Shown here in pieces: positions 1 through 12,340 of a stretch of DNA of 64,000 nucleotides (position 1 is its first letter; each line of letters starts with the position of its first letter). The stretch is from positions 74,233,302 to 74,297,301 of the forward strand of contig NC_088799.1 of assembly GCF_011386835.1 (NCBI RefSeq), in the 5' to 3' direction. The stretch is from Chrysemys picta bellii. Lineage: Eukaryota; Chordata; Testudines; Emydidae. Position numbers and translations under genes: made by a program. The notes below the pieces were generated by a model. That model was not told where the DNA came from, did no database searches, and saw nothing but the letters and a program-made list of their open reading frames with translations.

Positions 1-355
1 AACCCCAAGGTCCTTTTCTGCAGAACTGCTGCGTAGCCATTCGGTCTCTAGTCTGTAGCAGTGCATGGGATTCTTCCATCCTAAGTCCAGGTCTCTGCTC
101 CTGTCCTTGTTGAACCTCATCAGATTTCTTTTGGCCCTCTAATTTATCTAGGTCCCTCTGTAACCTATCCCTACCCTCCAGCGTATCTACCACTCCTCCC
201 AGTTTAGTGTCATCTGCAAACTTGCTGAGGGTGCTGTCCACGCCATCCTCCAGATCATTAATGAAAACATTAACCAAAACCGGCCCCAGGACCAATCCTT
301 GGGGCACTCCACTTGATACCAGCTGCCAACTAGACATGGAACCATTGATCACTAG
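1..355 (-). mobile_element. CR1 LINE fragment (ORF2 RT portion)
   Basis: Read on the minus strand, this stretch encodes the part of CR1 ORF2 just after the reverse transcriptase active site: the segment saying that the gap left by the leading Asp of the catalytic motif is followed by the conserved '[10 protein letters not shown]'-like region and the 'LEKW' helix. The same wording, base for base in many places, occurs in the better CR1 copy at 18471-18900, which supports the call. The element runs off the left edge of the window and stops near 355, where unrelated AT-rich sequence begins. Frames are broken, so it is a dead fragment. Confidence 0.85.
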
Positions 356-760
356 ATGTGCTCTTTCCTCCATATTCCTTCTCCAGTTTTCTCACTGTCC
401 TCCTATTGTTTGTTTATGTTTGCTCTTATTGGCTCTGATAGGGACAAGCTCTTCCATTCTGTATTCACCAAATACATTTCCCAATCTTTTCTTGTTGCTG
501 CTTTTGTTTTCTCATTCCATTCTCCCATTTGTGCATTTTCTCATGCTGCTCCAGTTGGAATAACATCTGTTCTATGTTCCAAACTGAACTCTTCTTCCTG
601 TAATCCATCTTCAAAACTCACTCTAAGCTTTGTAGAGTATAATATATCTGTTTAGTAGTAGTTATAATAATGCAAGGAGGAAAGAGTCCATGGTGCCAGC
701 TTATGACAGTCTGCCTGATTGCTTTTTACACTGCCTATATCAACTACCCATGTTGCTAAC
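356..760. other. Unassigned AT-rich, pyrimidine-rich sequence
   Basis: Short open frames occur here but they overlap each other, have no recognisable motif and look like chance. No gene or repeat recognised. Confidence 0.5.
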
Positions 761-996
761 TACGTTGCTTAAGAGGGTCCTGTGGCACCTTTGAGACTAA
801 CAGAAGTATTGGGAGCATAAGCTTTCGTGGGTAAGAACCTCACTTCTTCAGATGTCTTGCATCTGAAGAAGTGAGGTTCTTACCCACGAAAGCTTATGCT
901 CCCAATACTTCTGTTAGTCTCAAAGGTGCCACAGGACCCTCTGTTGCTTTTTACAGATTCAGACTAACACGGCTACCCCTCTGATACGTTGCTTAA
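761..996 (-). mobile_element. Palindromic PLE/SINE-like retroelement insertion with 12-bp TSD (copy A)
   Basis: The element at 773-984 is flanked by an exact 12-bp direct repeat, TACGTTGCTTAA, at 761-772 and 985-996. Inside, 773-854 and 860-941 are exact or nearly exact inverted copies of each other (82-bp arms) separated by 5 bases. The right part continues past the palindrome as a single copy ending in the head sequence CACGGCTACCCCTCTGA, which is common to this family. The long target duplication argues for a retroelement copied at a nick, not a cut-and-paste transposon. The family, abundant in turtles, resembles the ends of Penelope-like elements; that assignment is from memory. Confidence 0.85.
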
Positions 997-3900
997 AATG
1001 GTCTTTTAATGACCGCCAATTTTGAATACAAACAAGCGATATTAAAGGTGTTGCTTTTGCTTGGTTAGTTAATAATGAGGATTTTAAAATGATTCCACAT
1101 CCCAGAAATATTTATTGAAAACCTGAAGAAGAGATTGTGTATAGATTAGAACTTCAGGGCTCTTTATGGACTAAAGCATACAAGGGAATATAAAGCAAAA
1201 CTTAAAACTCAGAAAATTGAGAAATATATATGGCAGGAATATAAAATACAAGATTTGGATAAGTTTTTTCTCTCCATATACCATTTTCCTGCTATTTTTT
1301 AAATCTTTGCTATACTTAAGAATATAGTGAATATTATGTTAACTATCCCTCCAGGTCACTTAATAGTGTTGCTCCAAGGTGTAGTCTTAGGAAAAACTTC
1401 CTGACACTGAGATCTAGTAGACTGGAGAATTTATCCACCAGTTCCCCTTGCAGGTTAGGTAAGCAGGGAGACCATCGCTCAGAATCTCCTCTCCCTTATA
1501 AATTATTGGGGAGATTTAGGAAGATAGGTCTGTGTTGATTTAGGAAAAGAGAAGTGGCTCACCTGGGTGTCTCTGAAGAAGGGAGGACTGAAATGTTACT
1601 GGGCCTTATCTCCCATGAGCCATTTGCAAGTGAGTGGAGGTTTTGAATGGGCTGCTTGTGTTTGTGGGGGCAGGATATAGATAGGGGATAAGCATTCCCA
1701 AATTGTTGTTGAGTAGGGAGACAGAGGCAGATATTAAGATTTTGATGATACAGTACTCAAATCTGTTCCAACTACCTAAAAAGTTGGTTCATCCAAATAC
1801 TCCAATTGAGATCATATTTGTATCGGTCTCAATAAGCACAGCCATTTCAACTTGTTTCTTCCTACTGATAGATGCAGACTTACGGTATTTAACTATACTG
1901 TATGTTTCAGTATAATAACTTGCAAATGCTTCCTATTAACTCAGTAATAACTGTATTCTTACCTATAAATTCCTCTCCCTGAGTAGTTAACATAAAAATA
2001 AAGTGTTATATTTCTACCTATTAATGTTTGTAAAAAAATATTACTAATATAATTCCTTCTAGAATCAAAAACAGAAAAAACAATTGGCTTCTGTTAGAGA
2101 CCTAACTATCCCAAATATATATTAATGGATAAGTACTGTAGTTGATAAAGCAAATTCAATTTTTTGTTCTAAGTTATCTTTATTGTGGCTACTTTAAGAA
2201 GACTAACAGCCTATAACACCAAAAATGGTACAAAATTGCTTCTAACACATTTACATTGATCATTTTGGATTAAAAACCAGTTCAAAATATACAGATGAAA
2301 AAAGTGTTGCTCAGAATTTGATTTCAACTGTATTTTGGAAAAATAAACATGTCCTAACAGAAAACAGATTACTTGGATTAATTTTGATGAGAATATATAC
2401 TCTAATGATTTTATTTTTCTAGTTAAACAATAGCAGTATACAGTATGCATGAGTAGAGAGACGGGACTGCTATGGTAGAATCTCATGAAGAGTTGCCATG
2501 ACTCAAGCACAATACGTATAGCTAGGATCTGAGAAGAAAAAAATAGAGGAAGTGGAAAACTGGAAAAGTGGAAAACAAGCTGGCAGGAAACACAGTTTTA
2601 CAGCCTTCTAGGGACTGTCTGTTTATATGACAATGAAAATAGGTTTTAGCTCAAAGTTCCATGGAGGCACGCAACTGAGCTGCTGTTTATCTCTGAATAT
2701 ACTGCAAGGTGGAAGAGGTGCAGAAACACTGACAAGTTAGGGAAATCTAACATTGCACATTTTAGGGAAACAGTCTCCTGGGAGTGGAATACAATTTAAG
2801 AATTATTGTTGTAATGATGGTTAACATCCTTCCTCAAAACACAGACCTAAGAGGCAATGTATACAAAGTGACAAAAGCAAATTAACTGAATGCTTATAAT
2901 GCACACTCAGATGGGAGTCAATTGAACTCCAGTGATATGAAAGGTAATATAGGACATGGATTTGTAGGGTCCACATGCATGCTATTGTTTCAGATGTGTA
3001 TAAAAAGGCTGACATAGTTAATTTCAAAACAATCAGTCATTGGTTCATAGTTATATTTTTCTCAGTTTCTAAACCAATCAAACCTAATTAGATTCAATCA
3101 GAGGATCTGCTGCAAAAATTTATTGAAAAGCATTTTAACTGGTGAATAAATTGACATCCAAACTCTTTAAAAGAGCTGCTGATGTCTTGTAGAAAATGTT
3201 GGAAATAACAATTTATCAACAGGCCTACTCAGTTGATTCAGTTTTTATCTTTGTTGTTAAGGTATTTGAATGGGGTGGGGGGAATCGGTTTCTCAGACAT
3301 TCATCTGTTCCTACTGTTTTAGCTACCCTTGAAGTCATAAATCCTATTTTTGTGACATCTTAAGTCTTTTCAGAGCAGCAAATGAATCATCACAAAGAGA
3401 CGATTATGATTTCAGGTGAGGAATGAGCTGCAGGAGCTGATGAGCAGCTAAACAAAGAATCCTGTTTTCATGCAAATATCCTTAATAGAGAACAAAAAGA
3501 AAAATACAGATAATATTTAATATGTCAGCAGAACTGTACTGGGCAAAATAGATTTGAATTAGATATCTTAGGGCCCTGTCTGAGCTCCCCCAGGAACTAA
3601 GGATGATCACAAACCTCACCACCTTCCACTCCAAGTGCAAGGAGCATTTCTTTCACCTTGCCTTCTCTAACATAAATTTACAGCAACACGTATAATAAAA
3701 AACAAACAAAAAGCACCATACCACACAAGACACTCCACTGCACTCACTTCTCTCCCTGGGGAGAGGCTGATAGTCATGTCACTTAATGAACTACTGGAAG
3801 GCCCTCAGATACTACAGTAATGGGTGCCATATAAGAACCTACAATGAATAGAATAAAATGTATGTGAAAAGGTTTATAGTACCCAAAATGACTGTCTTTG

Positions 3901-4860
3901 GATTTAGAATCAATGGGGCTGGAGTAAGGGCTCCAACTGCTTAACTTCCCTCGGAGGCGAATTCTGTTTCTGCAACTCAAAAATGTAGACACCACCACTT
4001 CAGAGCTTAACATCAGGATTTCTCAACCTCCCCAAAACAGAATATAACCTATGCAAAGGTTTGCCAGACTTTGAAATGTAACCTGGGAGCAAAGTTGGTA
4101 TCAGAGCTGAGTGAATAAAAGGGAATCCCTTTTTGTGGAACATTTCAATTTTTTTTAAATGTCCTGAATTTGGACAAACAGCCAAAAATTTTACACAGAA
4201 AGAAATTTAAAGAATTATTCCATTTTAGGAGAACTAAAACATAATTTTTAGGCTTCATGTTGGGCAGCCAGAAAGCCACTCTCCACAGCTTACTGGAGAG
4301 ACAGAACCTGGGCACTCAGCCTGGGCATCAACTCCAGGAGACAGAGAGCAGGGGCACCTGGGCTCCATGCCACTCCATCCTGAAGCTGGTTGGGAGGCAG
4401 GCAACCCTGGCACTTCTCCCCTCCATCCTCCATGGAAACTTATGGATTTGGAAAAAGAGCATTTTTTGTCAGAAAATCATTCTGATGAAAAATGTGATGA
4501 ACTCTAGTTGGTATAAAAATAGCTTTCTTCTCCCTCCCCCAATTTGCTGGTTGTAACAGAAAAGATTGATTTTTTTTTCAAAATTTTACCCAGCTGTCTT
4601 AAGAACCTCAGTCTCTGACTTTCAAAGGGATTTAGGATGAAAACTTTACTTAATCTCAAGAATGAGTGATACCTGCTATCTGAGAAGGAGGGAGTTTACT
4701 TGCAAGTGTTTCATCACGACTGGCCAAATTTTCTAACTGAGTGCAAACTTGCCTTTGAATTTGTGCATGCATTTTTTCTAGTGTCTCCATGAATAGACAA
4801 GAAATGAAATTGGGATTTCAAAAGGTGGCTCATTCAAAGTAGAAATATATCCATGTGGCC
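997..4860. other. Gene-poor AT-rich sequence
   Basis: No long open frame, no recognisable domain and no RNA gene seen. 1330-1500 resembles the 3' region of an old CR1/L2-type LINE (phrase 'aggaaaaacttcctgac' followed by 'gtagactggagaa'), but too degraded for a firm call. 4420-4520 has TTTTC/GAAAA-rich text like that seen at 8690-9000 and 42430-43190, possibly an old interspersed repeat. Confidence 0.5.
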
Positions 4861-4867
4861 CTTTAGA

Positions 4868-4990
4868 AAGATAAGGTGGATGAGGTAATATCTTTTATTG
4901 GACCAAGTTCTGTTGGGCAGAGAGACAAGCTTTCAAGCTTACATAGAGTTTTTCTTCCTGCAACCAACACAGCTACAACTAAACTGCATA
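4868..4990 (+). mobile_element. Turtle PLE/SINE-like repeat, second subfamily (copy H)
   Basis: Starts with AAGGTGGATGAGGTAATATC and TTTTATTGGACCAA, continues with GAGAGACAAGCTTTCAAGCTT, and ends with ACAGCTACAACTAAACTGCA. The same phrases are found in the copies at 62585-62745 and 62757-63305. The arrangement (head, tail, head complement) suggests that this copy is also partly inverted. No coding capacity. Confidence 0.7.
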
Positions 4991-5291
4991 AATGTGACCC
5001 TTTGTCATTCTTTTGTCTTCTTACTCAGATTTTATCTCCTGCTACACTGTCATCAGTGAAGAATCTGTTTATCATCATAAAGTCTCAATCCTAATTCCTA
5101 CTGATTTTAGTGAGACTCTATGCTGATAAAAGAGTTCACCCACATGAATTAAATTGTAGGATTGGTGCCTAATGCTTTTTCTTGTAAAGTAAAAGAAAAA
5201 GATTTGGCCACTATTATTCCAAATAAGAGTGCCTGCACAGGGAATTATGGTGGTATAATCAGCGTAGTAATGCTGGTAAAATTCCCCGTGT

Positions 5292-5711
5292 AGACCAGTT
5301 AGGGTTGCCAACTTCCTAATTTCTGAAAACTGGGCCCCCTGACGCACTTCTTCCCTCCGAGGCCCCACCCCTGTTTTGCCTCTTCTCCCAAGGACCCACC
5401 CCCTGCTTGCCCCTCTCCTCCCCCTCCTTCGTCACTCAATCCTTTCCACCTCCCCCACTGCCTCCCTGGGCTCTCTCTGCTCCGGGACTAGGATGGGAGC
5501 TGCAGCCTGATGCAAAGCCTGCTGACTGACTGCCCACAAGATGCAGGTAGGAGGCGGCCCTGGCTGACACAAATTGATGACCTGGCACCTCCTATCCATG
5601 GTAACTGGACTTTTGGTGTCCGGTCAGTACATCTGACCAGACATGACCAGGTCCCCTTTTTGACTGGACTTTCCAGTTGAAAACCAGACACCTGGCAACC
5701 CTAACACCAGC
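5292..5711. mobile_element. hAT-type non-autonomous DNA transposon
   Basis: Terminal inverted repeats TAGGGTTGCCA at 5300-5310 and TGGCAACCCTA at 5693-5703. Flanking octamers AGACCAGT (5292-5299) and ACACCAGC (5704-5711) agree at six of eight positions, as expected of an aged 8-bp hAT target duplication. The interior is GC-rich and pyrimidine-rich with no credible transposase frame. Confidence 0.8.
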
Positions 5712-5814
5712 CTTAAACCCAGACTCCTCCTCCCATAGCTGTGACTGCTTTTTACTCAATACTGCAGATGAGACTCAGTACATAGAGGGAACAGAGCTAT
5801 TACATGAAAATGTG

Positions 5815-5985
5815 CCATTTTTATACAGGTTTCAGAGTAGCAGCCATGTTAGTCTGTATCCGCAAAAAGAACAGGACTACTTGTGGCACCTTAGAAACTA
5901 ACAAATTTATTTGAGTCCATGAAAGCTTATGCTCAAATAAATTTGTTAGTCTCTATGGTGCCACAAGTTCTCCCATTTTTATACA
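5815..5985 (+). mobile_element. Palindromic PLE/SINE-like insertion with 13-bp TSD (copy D)
   Basis: The element 5828-5972 is flanked by exact 13-bp repeats CCATTTTTATACA (5815-5827 and 5973-5985). It starts with a family head (GGTTTCAGAGTAGCAGCC, GTTAGTCTGTATCCGC) and then folds back: the segment with CTTGTGGCACCTTAG and ACTAACAAATTTATTTGAG is repeated in inverted form as CAAATAAATTTGTTAGTC and GGTGCCACAAG. This is a different subfamily from the copies at 773, 53162 and 53996 but has the same palindromic build. Confidence 0.85.
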
Positions 5986-7500
5986 ATTACTATTCAGAAG
6001 AACAGCATTAAAACTAGTGCCCTGGTTACGCATGTAATGCACCACAGTAATCTCCATGTTGCTAAACTAATCTGAGTGGTGTGGAAGCAGTTTTACAATG
6101 ACATCAAGTAGCCAAGAAGCAATAATAATTGTTCAGAACTTGCTATTAAAGCATTACATATCTTTAACAGATCACATTATTACATTTCTTATGTATTAGA
6201 TGTTACTTATTGCAGAATAATGTATGGGATGAGGTATAAAAATGAGGACACTAAATAATTTGATTTTGTTACATTATTCAATTCCACAGTAATTTGTTGG
6301 TGCAAGTCTTGAAAAGCGTATGTGGCTAGTTAAATGAGCTCTTAAAACCATGTTAGAGCTTTTAAGGGATTTTTGTTCTTTGGCAGTACTATAATGGCAG
6401 AGTTCAAAAGGTTAAATACCAAATGTGGGTGCACTTTCTAACAAAAATGTCCATCATTGCTCTGTCATCAATATTTTATTAGTTTTTATCGCTTTAGATC
6501 TTTTCTGGTTAAGTCAAATAATAATATTTACAATGGATTAGGATTTAAAAAAACTCAGCTTTGATTATACCACATGCTGAGTATATGTATATGTATGCTC
6601 AAGTCAGACTTCGAAACAAGATTGCTAAACTGGTATATTTGAGCTCTGATCTGTTAATACATGCTTCTTGGCTACAATGCTAACAAGGTTGTGAGTTTAC
6701 TTCCCTATATATGTTGCATATAGAAGGATTAGGACTGGACTTTTGAGAGCAATCACAGTTTGTTATGGAAATACCATTGCTTTCCACAGAGAGTTGTGAT
6801 GTACTTATTTATAAAATAATCCTTTTTTTGTAGATAGGATCTTCATTGAACATACAGTTAGCAAACCATATGGTAAGTTCACACACATTTTCTTACATCT
6901 ACTGAAAAATTCAAGGGTGAAAAAGAAGACAGTGCTCAAAACGGAGAAATGAAGAAGAAACCAAACAAAACTATATAAATGAGCTAAGGGTTGTAGAGGG
7001 TGACCATATACTCCAACCAACTGGAAAACTCCTGCATTTCAGGAGAAATCCAAGCCTTCTGTTTGGATTTACAGAGTAAACCTAAACTTTTCCAGGTTTT
7101 TGTAAGTCCACTTAGATCAGTTTCCTAGCTCTCCTCTGCTGTTGCAGCATCTCCCTGCTATTTATTCTACCATACAGTCACCCCCTTTCCTTTTCTCAAT
7201 CAGAGCAAAATCAATATGGTTGCCAATAGTTTATACAGATGTGAAATGGAGAGAAGACTATGGGTGCTAGCTCCTCTGGGGACTACTTCTCATATCCTTG
7301 GTTCCTCATTCCATTTCAAGCCATTTAGTCTCACTGGAGGAGAATGAGGAGTAGAAAGAGAGAAGCAAGCAATGGGAATGAGACTAAAGCTGGATGAGAC
7401 ATAATTTTTCTCATCCAGTACATATGTTCAAAAAATGTTGAATAATTTTCCCATCTGAAAGTGGGGCAAAGAAGTCAAAATCTCAAAAATGTTCATGAGC
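5986..7500. other. Gene-poor AT-rich sequence
   Basis: No supported gene, RNA or clear repeat. Only short chance frames. Confidence 0.5.
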
Positions 7501-7502
7501 TC

Positions 7503-8669
7503 TGTGACATTGCACTCCATATGTTTATGGAAATATGCTTATGAGTGTAAATATAATATAACTGAAATGTGCTTTATGCAAAAGGTCTCTTGTAAGGTAT
7601 CATTACAAAGCTTATAATCTACTGAGTGTGTTCATCCTATTTGTATGAATATATCATTCCTGTATCTGAAGCTAAAAATATGAAGTATTACTCTGAAGTC
7701 CTATTGTAACTATGTAAAGTATGGGCCATTAATGGTGGCTTGGAATATTTATGGCTCCCATGAACTAGGACAATTGGGGTCTGAATGGCTCTGTTTTCTC
7801 ACAAATCTTCCTGGGTATGTGCAGGGCAGCCCTGAAAGAATGGAGAATGAGGTCTTACATGTGATCGTGTCACCTGGTACTGGAATCCATTTTAAATCTG
7901 GTGCTTTTCCATTTAGAAGGAGGGGTGGGGACCCAGAGAGACAAAAGATTGCTGCCTTGTGCCAAAGCTTATAAAGGGGATGGAACAGAACAAAGGAGGC
8001 TGCCAGTCATAAGAAATCCCCTAGTTACCACCTGACCTGGAACTAACAAGGCTGTACCAGGGGAAAGGATAGGGCCCAGACTAGAAAGGAGTCTAGTCTG
8101 TGAAAGAAGCTTATTGGAATATCTCCGAGGGTGAGATTTACCTGTATTCAGTTTCTTAATGCATTAGGCTTAGACTTGCATGTTCTGTTTTATTTTGCTT
8201 GGTAACTTACTTTGTTCTGTCTGTTATTACTTGAAACCACTTAAATCCTACTTTTTATACTTAACAAAATAACTTTTGTATATTAATTAACCCAGAGTAA
8301 GTGATTAATACCGGGGGGAGCAAACAGCTGTTCATATCTCTCTATCAGTTATAGAGGGTGGACAATTTATGCGTTTACCCTGTATAAGCTTTATACAGAG
8401 TAAAACAGATTTATTTGGGGTTTGGGATCCCATTGGGAACTGGGTGTCTGGGTGCTGGAGATAAGTGACTTGCTTAGCAGTTTTTGTTTAAAATCTGCAG
8501 CTTTGGGGGCGTGTACCAGACCTGGGTCTGTGTTGCAGCAGACTAGCATGTCTGGCTCAACAAGGCATGGTTCTGGAGTCCCAAGCTGGCAGTAGAAAAT
8601 GGGCTCAGAGGTAATTCCAGCACATCACGTGACAGTCCCAAGGGGGTCTCTGTGACCGAACCCGTCACA
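7503..8669 (+). mobile_element. Solo LTR of an endogenous retrovirus-like element
   Basis: Begins TGTGACATTGCACTCC and ends GAACCCGTCACA, the TG...CA ends of an LTR with a short inverted repeat (TGTGAC/GTCACA). Flanks AGCTC and AGCTG are a 5-bp target duplication with one mismatch. A TATA-like TATAAAGGGG lies at about 7971. No internal coding region or second LTR is adjacent, so this is most simply a solo LTR left by recombination between two LTRs. The group (ERV or other LTR family) cannot be fixed from the LTR alone. Confidence 0.7.
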
Positions 8670-9060
8670 AGCTGAAACCCCACCAAAAAAAGTTTTGTTT
8701 GGGTCAGTTGAATCATTTTGTTTCAATAATTTTCAAACATTTCATTTTGGTTTTGACCTTTTATTCTTTAGTCTTTTAGTCTAAATGTACTAACATTTTG
8801 AAAGTCATTTTGATTAAAAAAAAAAAACAATCTTTTCAAAAATGTGAAAATGGGACATCTAGATTTCAAAACTTTTTTTTCCAATCATTTTTAAATCAGG
8901 CAATTAGTCAAAATTGGTCCTGTTTTATGAACACTTTAGTTTTGACAAATTGTTCTTTGGAAAAAATATGGTTTGAAAAATTCCTGATCAGATCTAAATT
9001 AAGCCTTGGGGTAATTGACAATATTGGTATAGAGGTGATGAGCCAAAGGTAAGTGTGAGC
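8670..9060. repeat. AT-rich degenerate repeat-like sequence
   Basis: Contains many short variants of 'TTTCAAAAxTTTT' and 'TTTTGACAAAT', also seen near 4450 and 42430. Suggests an old, decayed interspersed or simple repeat; family unknown. Confidence 0.3.
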
Positions 9061-11390
9061 TGAGGGATACCTATTAAGGCTGTAAAGCCAGAAATAGTGT
9101 AGTGCTATAGAGTAGTGCTTGTCAAACTTTTTGGAATGAAGAGGGTTTTTTAAATGAAAATTGCTTCTTCTTTAATTATTTTTTTTGTTCATGAAAAATT
9201 CATGCTTTTTACTTTTTTCTAGTGTTTCTGTTTTTATTGCAAATGTTATCAAAATGTTTACAGAAACTATTTTCCATAAAAATATGAAGAAATTTATTTA
9301 AATAATTTTTAAATAACTCTGCCATTATTTCATTTGCATAAATTCATGTCCTTTCCCAAAGATTTTTTTCTCCTCCTCTGTCTCTACCCCCCAAGTTTCC
9401 TCTATACAATTCTCTCTGTTTTTCCTTTTGTTTCCTTTAACTAGATTTCCTCACCTTCCCTGTCTCTGGCTACCCTCTTCCCTTCTTCAGTTTCTCTATC
9501 TTCTCCTTTCTGTGGCATCCATCTCTCTCACACATTTGACCCTAGCATCCCACAAGGTGATTTCTGATCATAAAGCCAATTCTTGCTCATGGGGGAACGG
9601 AGATGTAGATAATAGGTGGGGGGAAAGATACAAGAGGGGCCAGGAAGCAAAGTAAGAGAAAAGAGAGAAGGCAGAAGCATGACCTTGTCTGAACAAAGAC
9701 TGGGAAGAGAAGGACCGCAGAATGTAAAGGCAGGAGGAGAGGAGAAGAAATAAAGTTGGGAAATGAGCAATTAAGTTGATGGAAACAGGACAAAAAAGAT
9801 AGCACAAGGATGGGATCTGGGGGAGAGGAATGATGGGGACGCTGAGGAATAAATATTTTCTTCTTACCATCCCCTGGCTTTAGCATATCCAGGCTTTTCA
9901 TGCTGGATGTAAAGAGGATGGTGGAGAAAGGCTGTCTAAGCAGCATAGGGTATCCTTTTTTCCGTAGATGCCAAAATTCTCATGCGCATTGTCCTGACCC
10001 TTTCCAAAATCATCCCCTTTCTCCTCATAATATGAATTCTTGTTTCTTACTCCAAAAATATTTCCCTGCCTAGACTTCAGGGAAAAGATAACTGCTGGTT
10101 CTGATCTCACCCATAAGTTTTTACAGATATGTGTGGGGTGAAATAATCAAAGGTGACAAAATACTTATGTTTATAGTTGAAGATGGAGGCTACAAAAGAT
10201 TCTAAAATGGATGATGCTGCTGAACAGTATTTTCCAATTCAGTCTTTCACAAAAAACAGCCACACATACACACAAGGTATATTGACAGTTAGAAATATAT
10301 GAGCATCCCATGAAGCTTGACTGAGAAGCATGCAACAGAATACTTGGAAAATGTGACAATGGCAATGAGCTGACCCAAATAAAACAGATGCGGAAAAGGA
10401 TGCTTAATGACCAAGATGCAAGCAGTTACATCACCATTACCCCACCACTATTGTTTTAATTGAATCAGATTCTTCTGATTAAAAGATAGGGCTATGTCGG
10501 ATAATGCTTGTGAGAATTCAGAACCCAGTCCAACAAAGCATATAACCATTTGTTTAAACTGAAGTCAATGGGACTGTCTGGATGCCTACAGTTCAGAGCA
10601 TGCTTATGTGCTTTGCTGGATTAAATCTGTATTCAGAAACTAAGTGTTGGCATACTCTTCATTTTGAAGAGGCGTAAAATCTAAATATGCCTAAGAAGTT
10701 GGGTGTGATTTAAAATGAGGCAAAGTTACCACTTGTGCTAAAAATTCTTTGACTGAATTAAATTTGGAGGACATCCTAAGGTACAGTGTAAGCAGAGCAT
10801 ATAACTAATTTGTTCATCCGAAAACTGACAAATATTTATATGTTTTGGCTCTGCAAAATAAGCTACAAGCATTTACTCAGAAAACCTTAGCTGAGCTAGC
10901 TACAAAAAGTCCTTATAGGTATTCTCCAAATTATAAGTAGGACTTTTTCAGCCTGCAAAACCACTTGAGCTGTTTTATTTATTGCTACCAGTGCCCAACA
11001 TGCTAGTTTTTGTGGTGTGACCGTGAGATAATGAAGAGTGCTGTGTGTGTGTAATATAATGTAGTTCTTTTAACCATTATCTTTATATGCTTATACCTGA
11101 ACTTGTGAAGCTAGCAGTCACTTCATGCCATTATGGCTGTCAGGAATTATTAACCAATTTTCAATTCTTGTCATCAAGCTGTGTTGGTGAGATGAAGTGG
11201 GTGAGCCAACAGTCTGTTCAAATGAGCTCCAACAAAATGTTTACAATCTTCATCAGAACAGATGATGTTACCCACCTGCAACAGTAAGCTGACAAAATGT
11301 TGCCCTTTAGTACTAGCTATTGGGAATAGCATAGAGTCCATCTGTGGTACTGAATTATCTGAATGAGGTCTGCACAGGATTCATATTTAT
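9061..11390. other. Gene-poor sequence with strand-asymmetric purine tract
   Basis: 9360-9530 is pyrimidine-rich and 9585-9860 is purine-rich on the plus strand, which creates several overlapping open frames that I regard as composition artefacts. 10500-10640 carries the phrase 'tgaagtcaatgggactgtc ... gcttatgtgctttgctgga', an amniote interspersed repeat pattern also seen inverted at 61610-61700. No gene recognised. Confidence 0.5.
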
Positions 11391-11480
11391 ATGCATCTGA
11401 TGATGTGGGTATTCACCCACGAAAGCTTATGCTCCAATACGTCTGTTAGTCTATAAGGTGCCACAGGACTCTTTGTCGAT
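11391..11480 (+). mobile_element. PLE/SINE-like repeat tail with hammerhead-like core (copy E)
   Basis: A single-armed copy of the family in copies A-C, ending CTATAAGGTGCCACAGGACTC. It holds CTGATGA (11397-11403), a perfect 6-bp stem GTGGGT/ACCCAC (11405-11410, 11415-11420) with loop ATTC, GAAA (11421-11424), a mini-stem GC-TTAT-GC (11425-11432) and TC (11433-11434). This order matches the core of a type I hammerhead ribozyme, with one extra T between CTGATGA and the stem. Activity is not implied; see the findings. Confidence 0.7.
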
Positions 11481-12340
11481 ATTTATTTTATGTGGTTTCA
11501 GAAGCAAGAGAAATTGCTCTAAAAGTGTCCAGTTATCAGAGGTCATAATCGATGTTCTCTTACTGCATGCTACAAAACACACAAACACACTGTTTGCCCC
11601 TATCAATCTTTCTACTTCATGAAAGGTAAAGTTCCACTTTTGTGCTACATCTTGTGCTTTGAGAGCAGCTTCAGTATTAATCTTGTAATTCTCAAGAGTT
11701 GGTCAATTATAGTATACTGGTTGTTTGAAGCGTAAAGGATTGCCATAGGTGTAGAGAAGTTACATATTTCTCCCAGGCTTAATTCATTGCACTATAGTGC
11801 ATTACAAACTATCGGAAGTTGCCATCTCACATGGTATTTCACACAATAGTTTTATCTTAAAGCTTCTGCACTGATCTTGCTACTATCAAAGTGTGGCAAA
11901 CAAAGATTAACAATTGTATGGGTTATGAGACTTGTATAGGCTTGTCCCTTGGGCCCATGTATGTAGAAAAAACATTCCCAAAATAAAAAAAAAGCAAAAA
12001 TGTTATAGTAAAGCTATGGTAAGTTATGGTAAGAGCTAAGAGTACAATATGGTAGTCTTCACTATTTGGTTGATTGCATAAAGTTTTTCCTGAAGTACAC
12101 TACAGTAGAATTTTGTTAAGAAATTTCTATTCAAACTCTTTAGATAAGAATTTTCTATTTAAACTCTCTAGTTATCAAAGTTTAGTCTTTTTAACTTAGA
12201 GTGGGATTTCTGTTATTTAGAACTTCTTGTCTTGTAGCCACATTCTGTAGTGAAGCTGTACCAAATTAAGTGATTCCAGATTCTCTCATAACACTGCTCT
12301 ACAGCCAAAATGCTTCTGAAATAAATGTAGTCAAACTTTA

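Noticed and set aside
9428..9946. Several overlapping open frames up to 119 residues
   Set aside because: Purine and pyrimidine tracts deplete stops; no motif seen.
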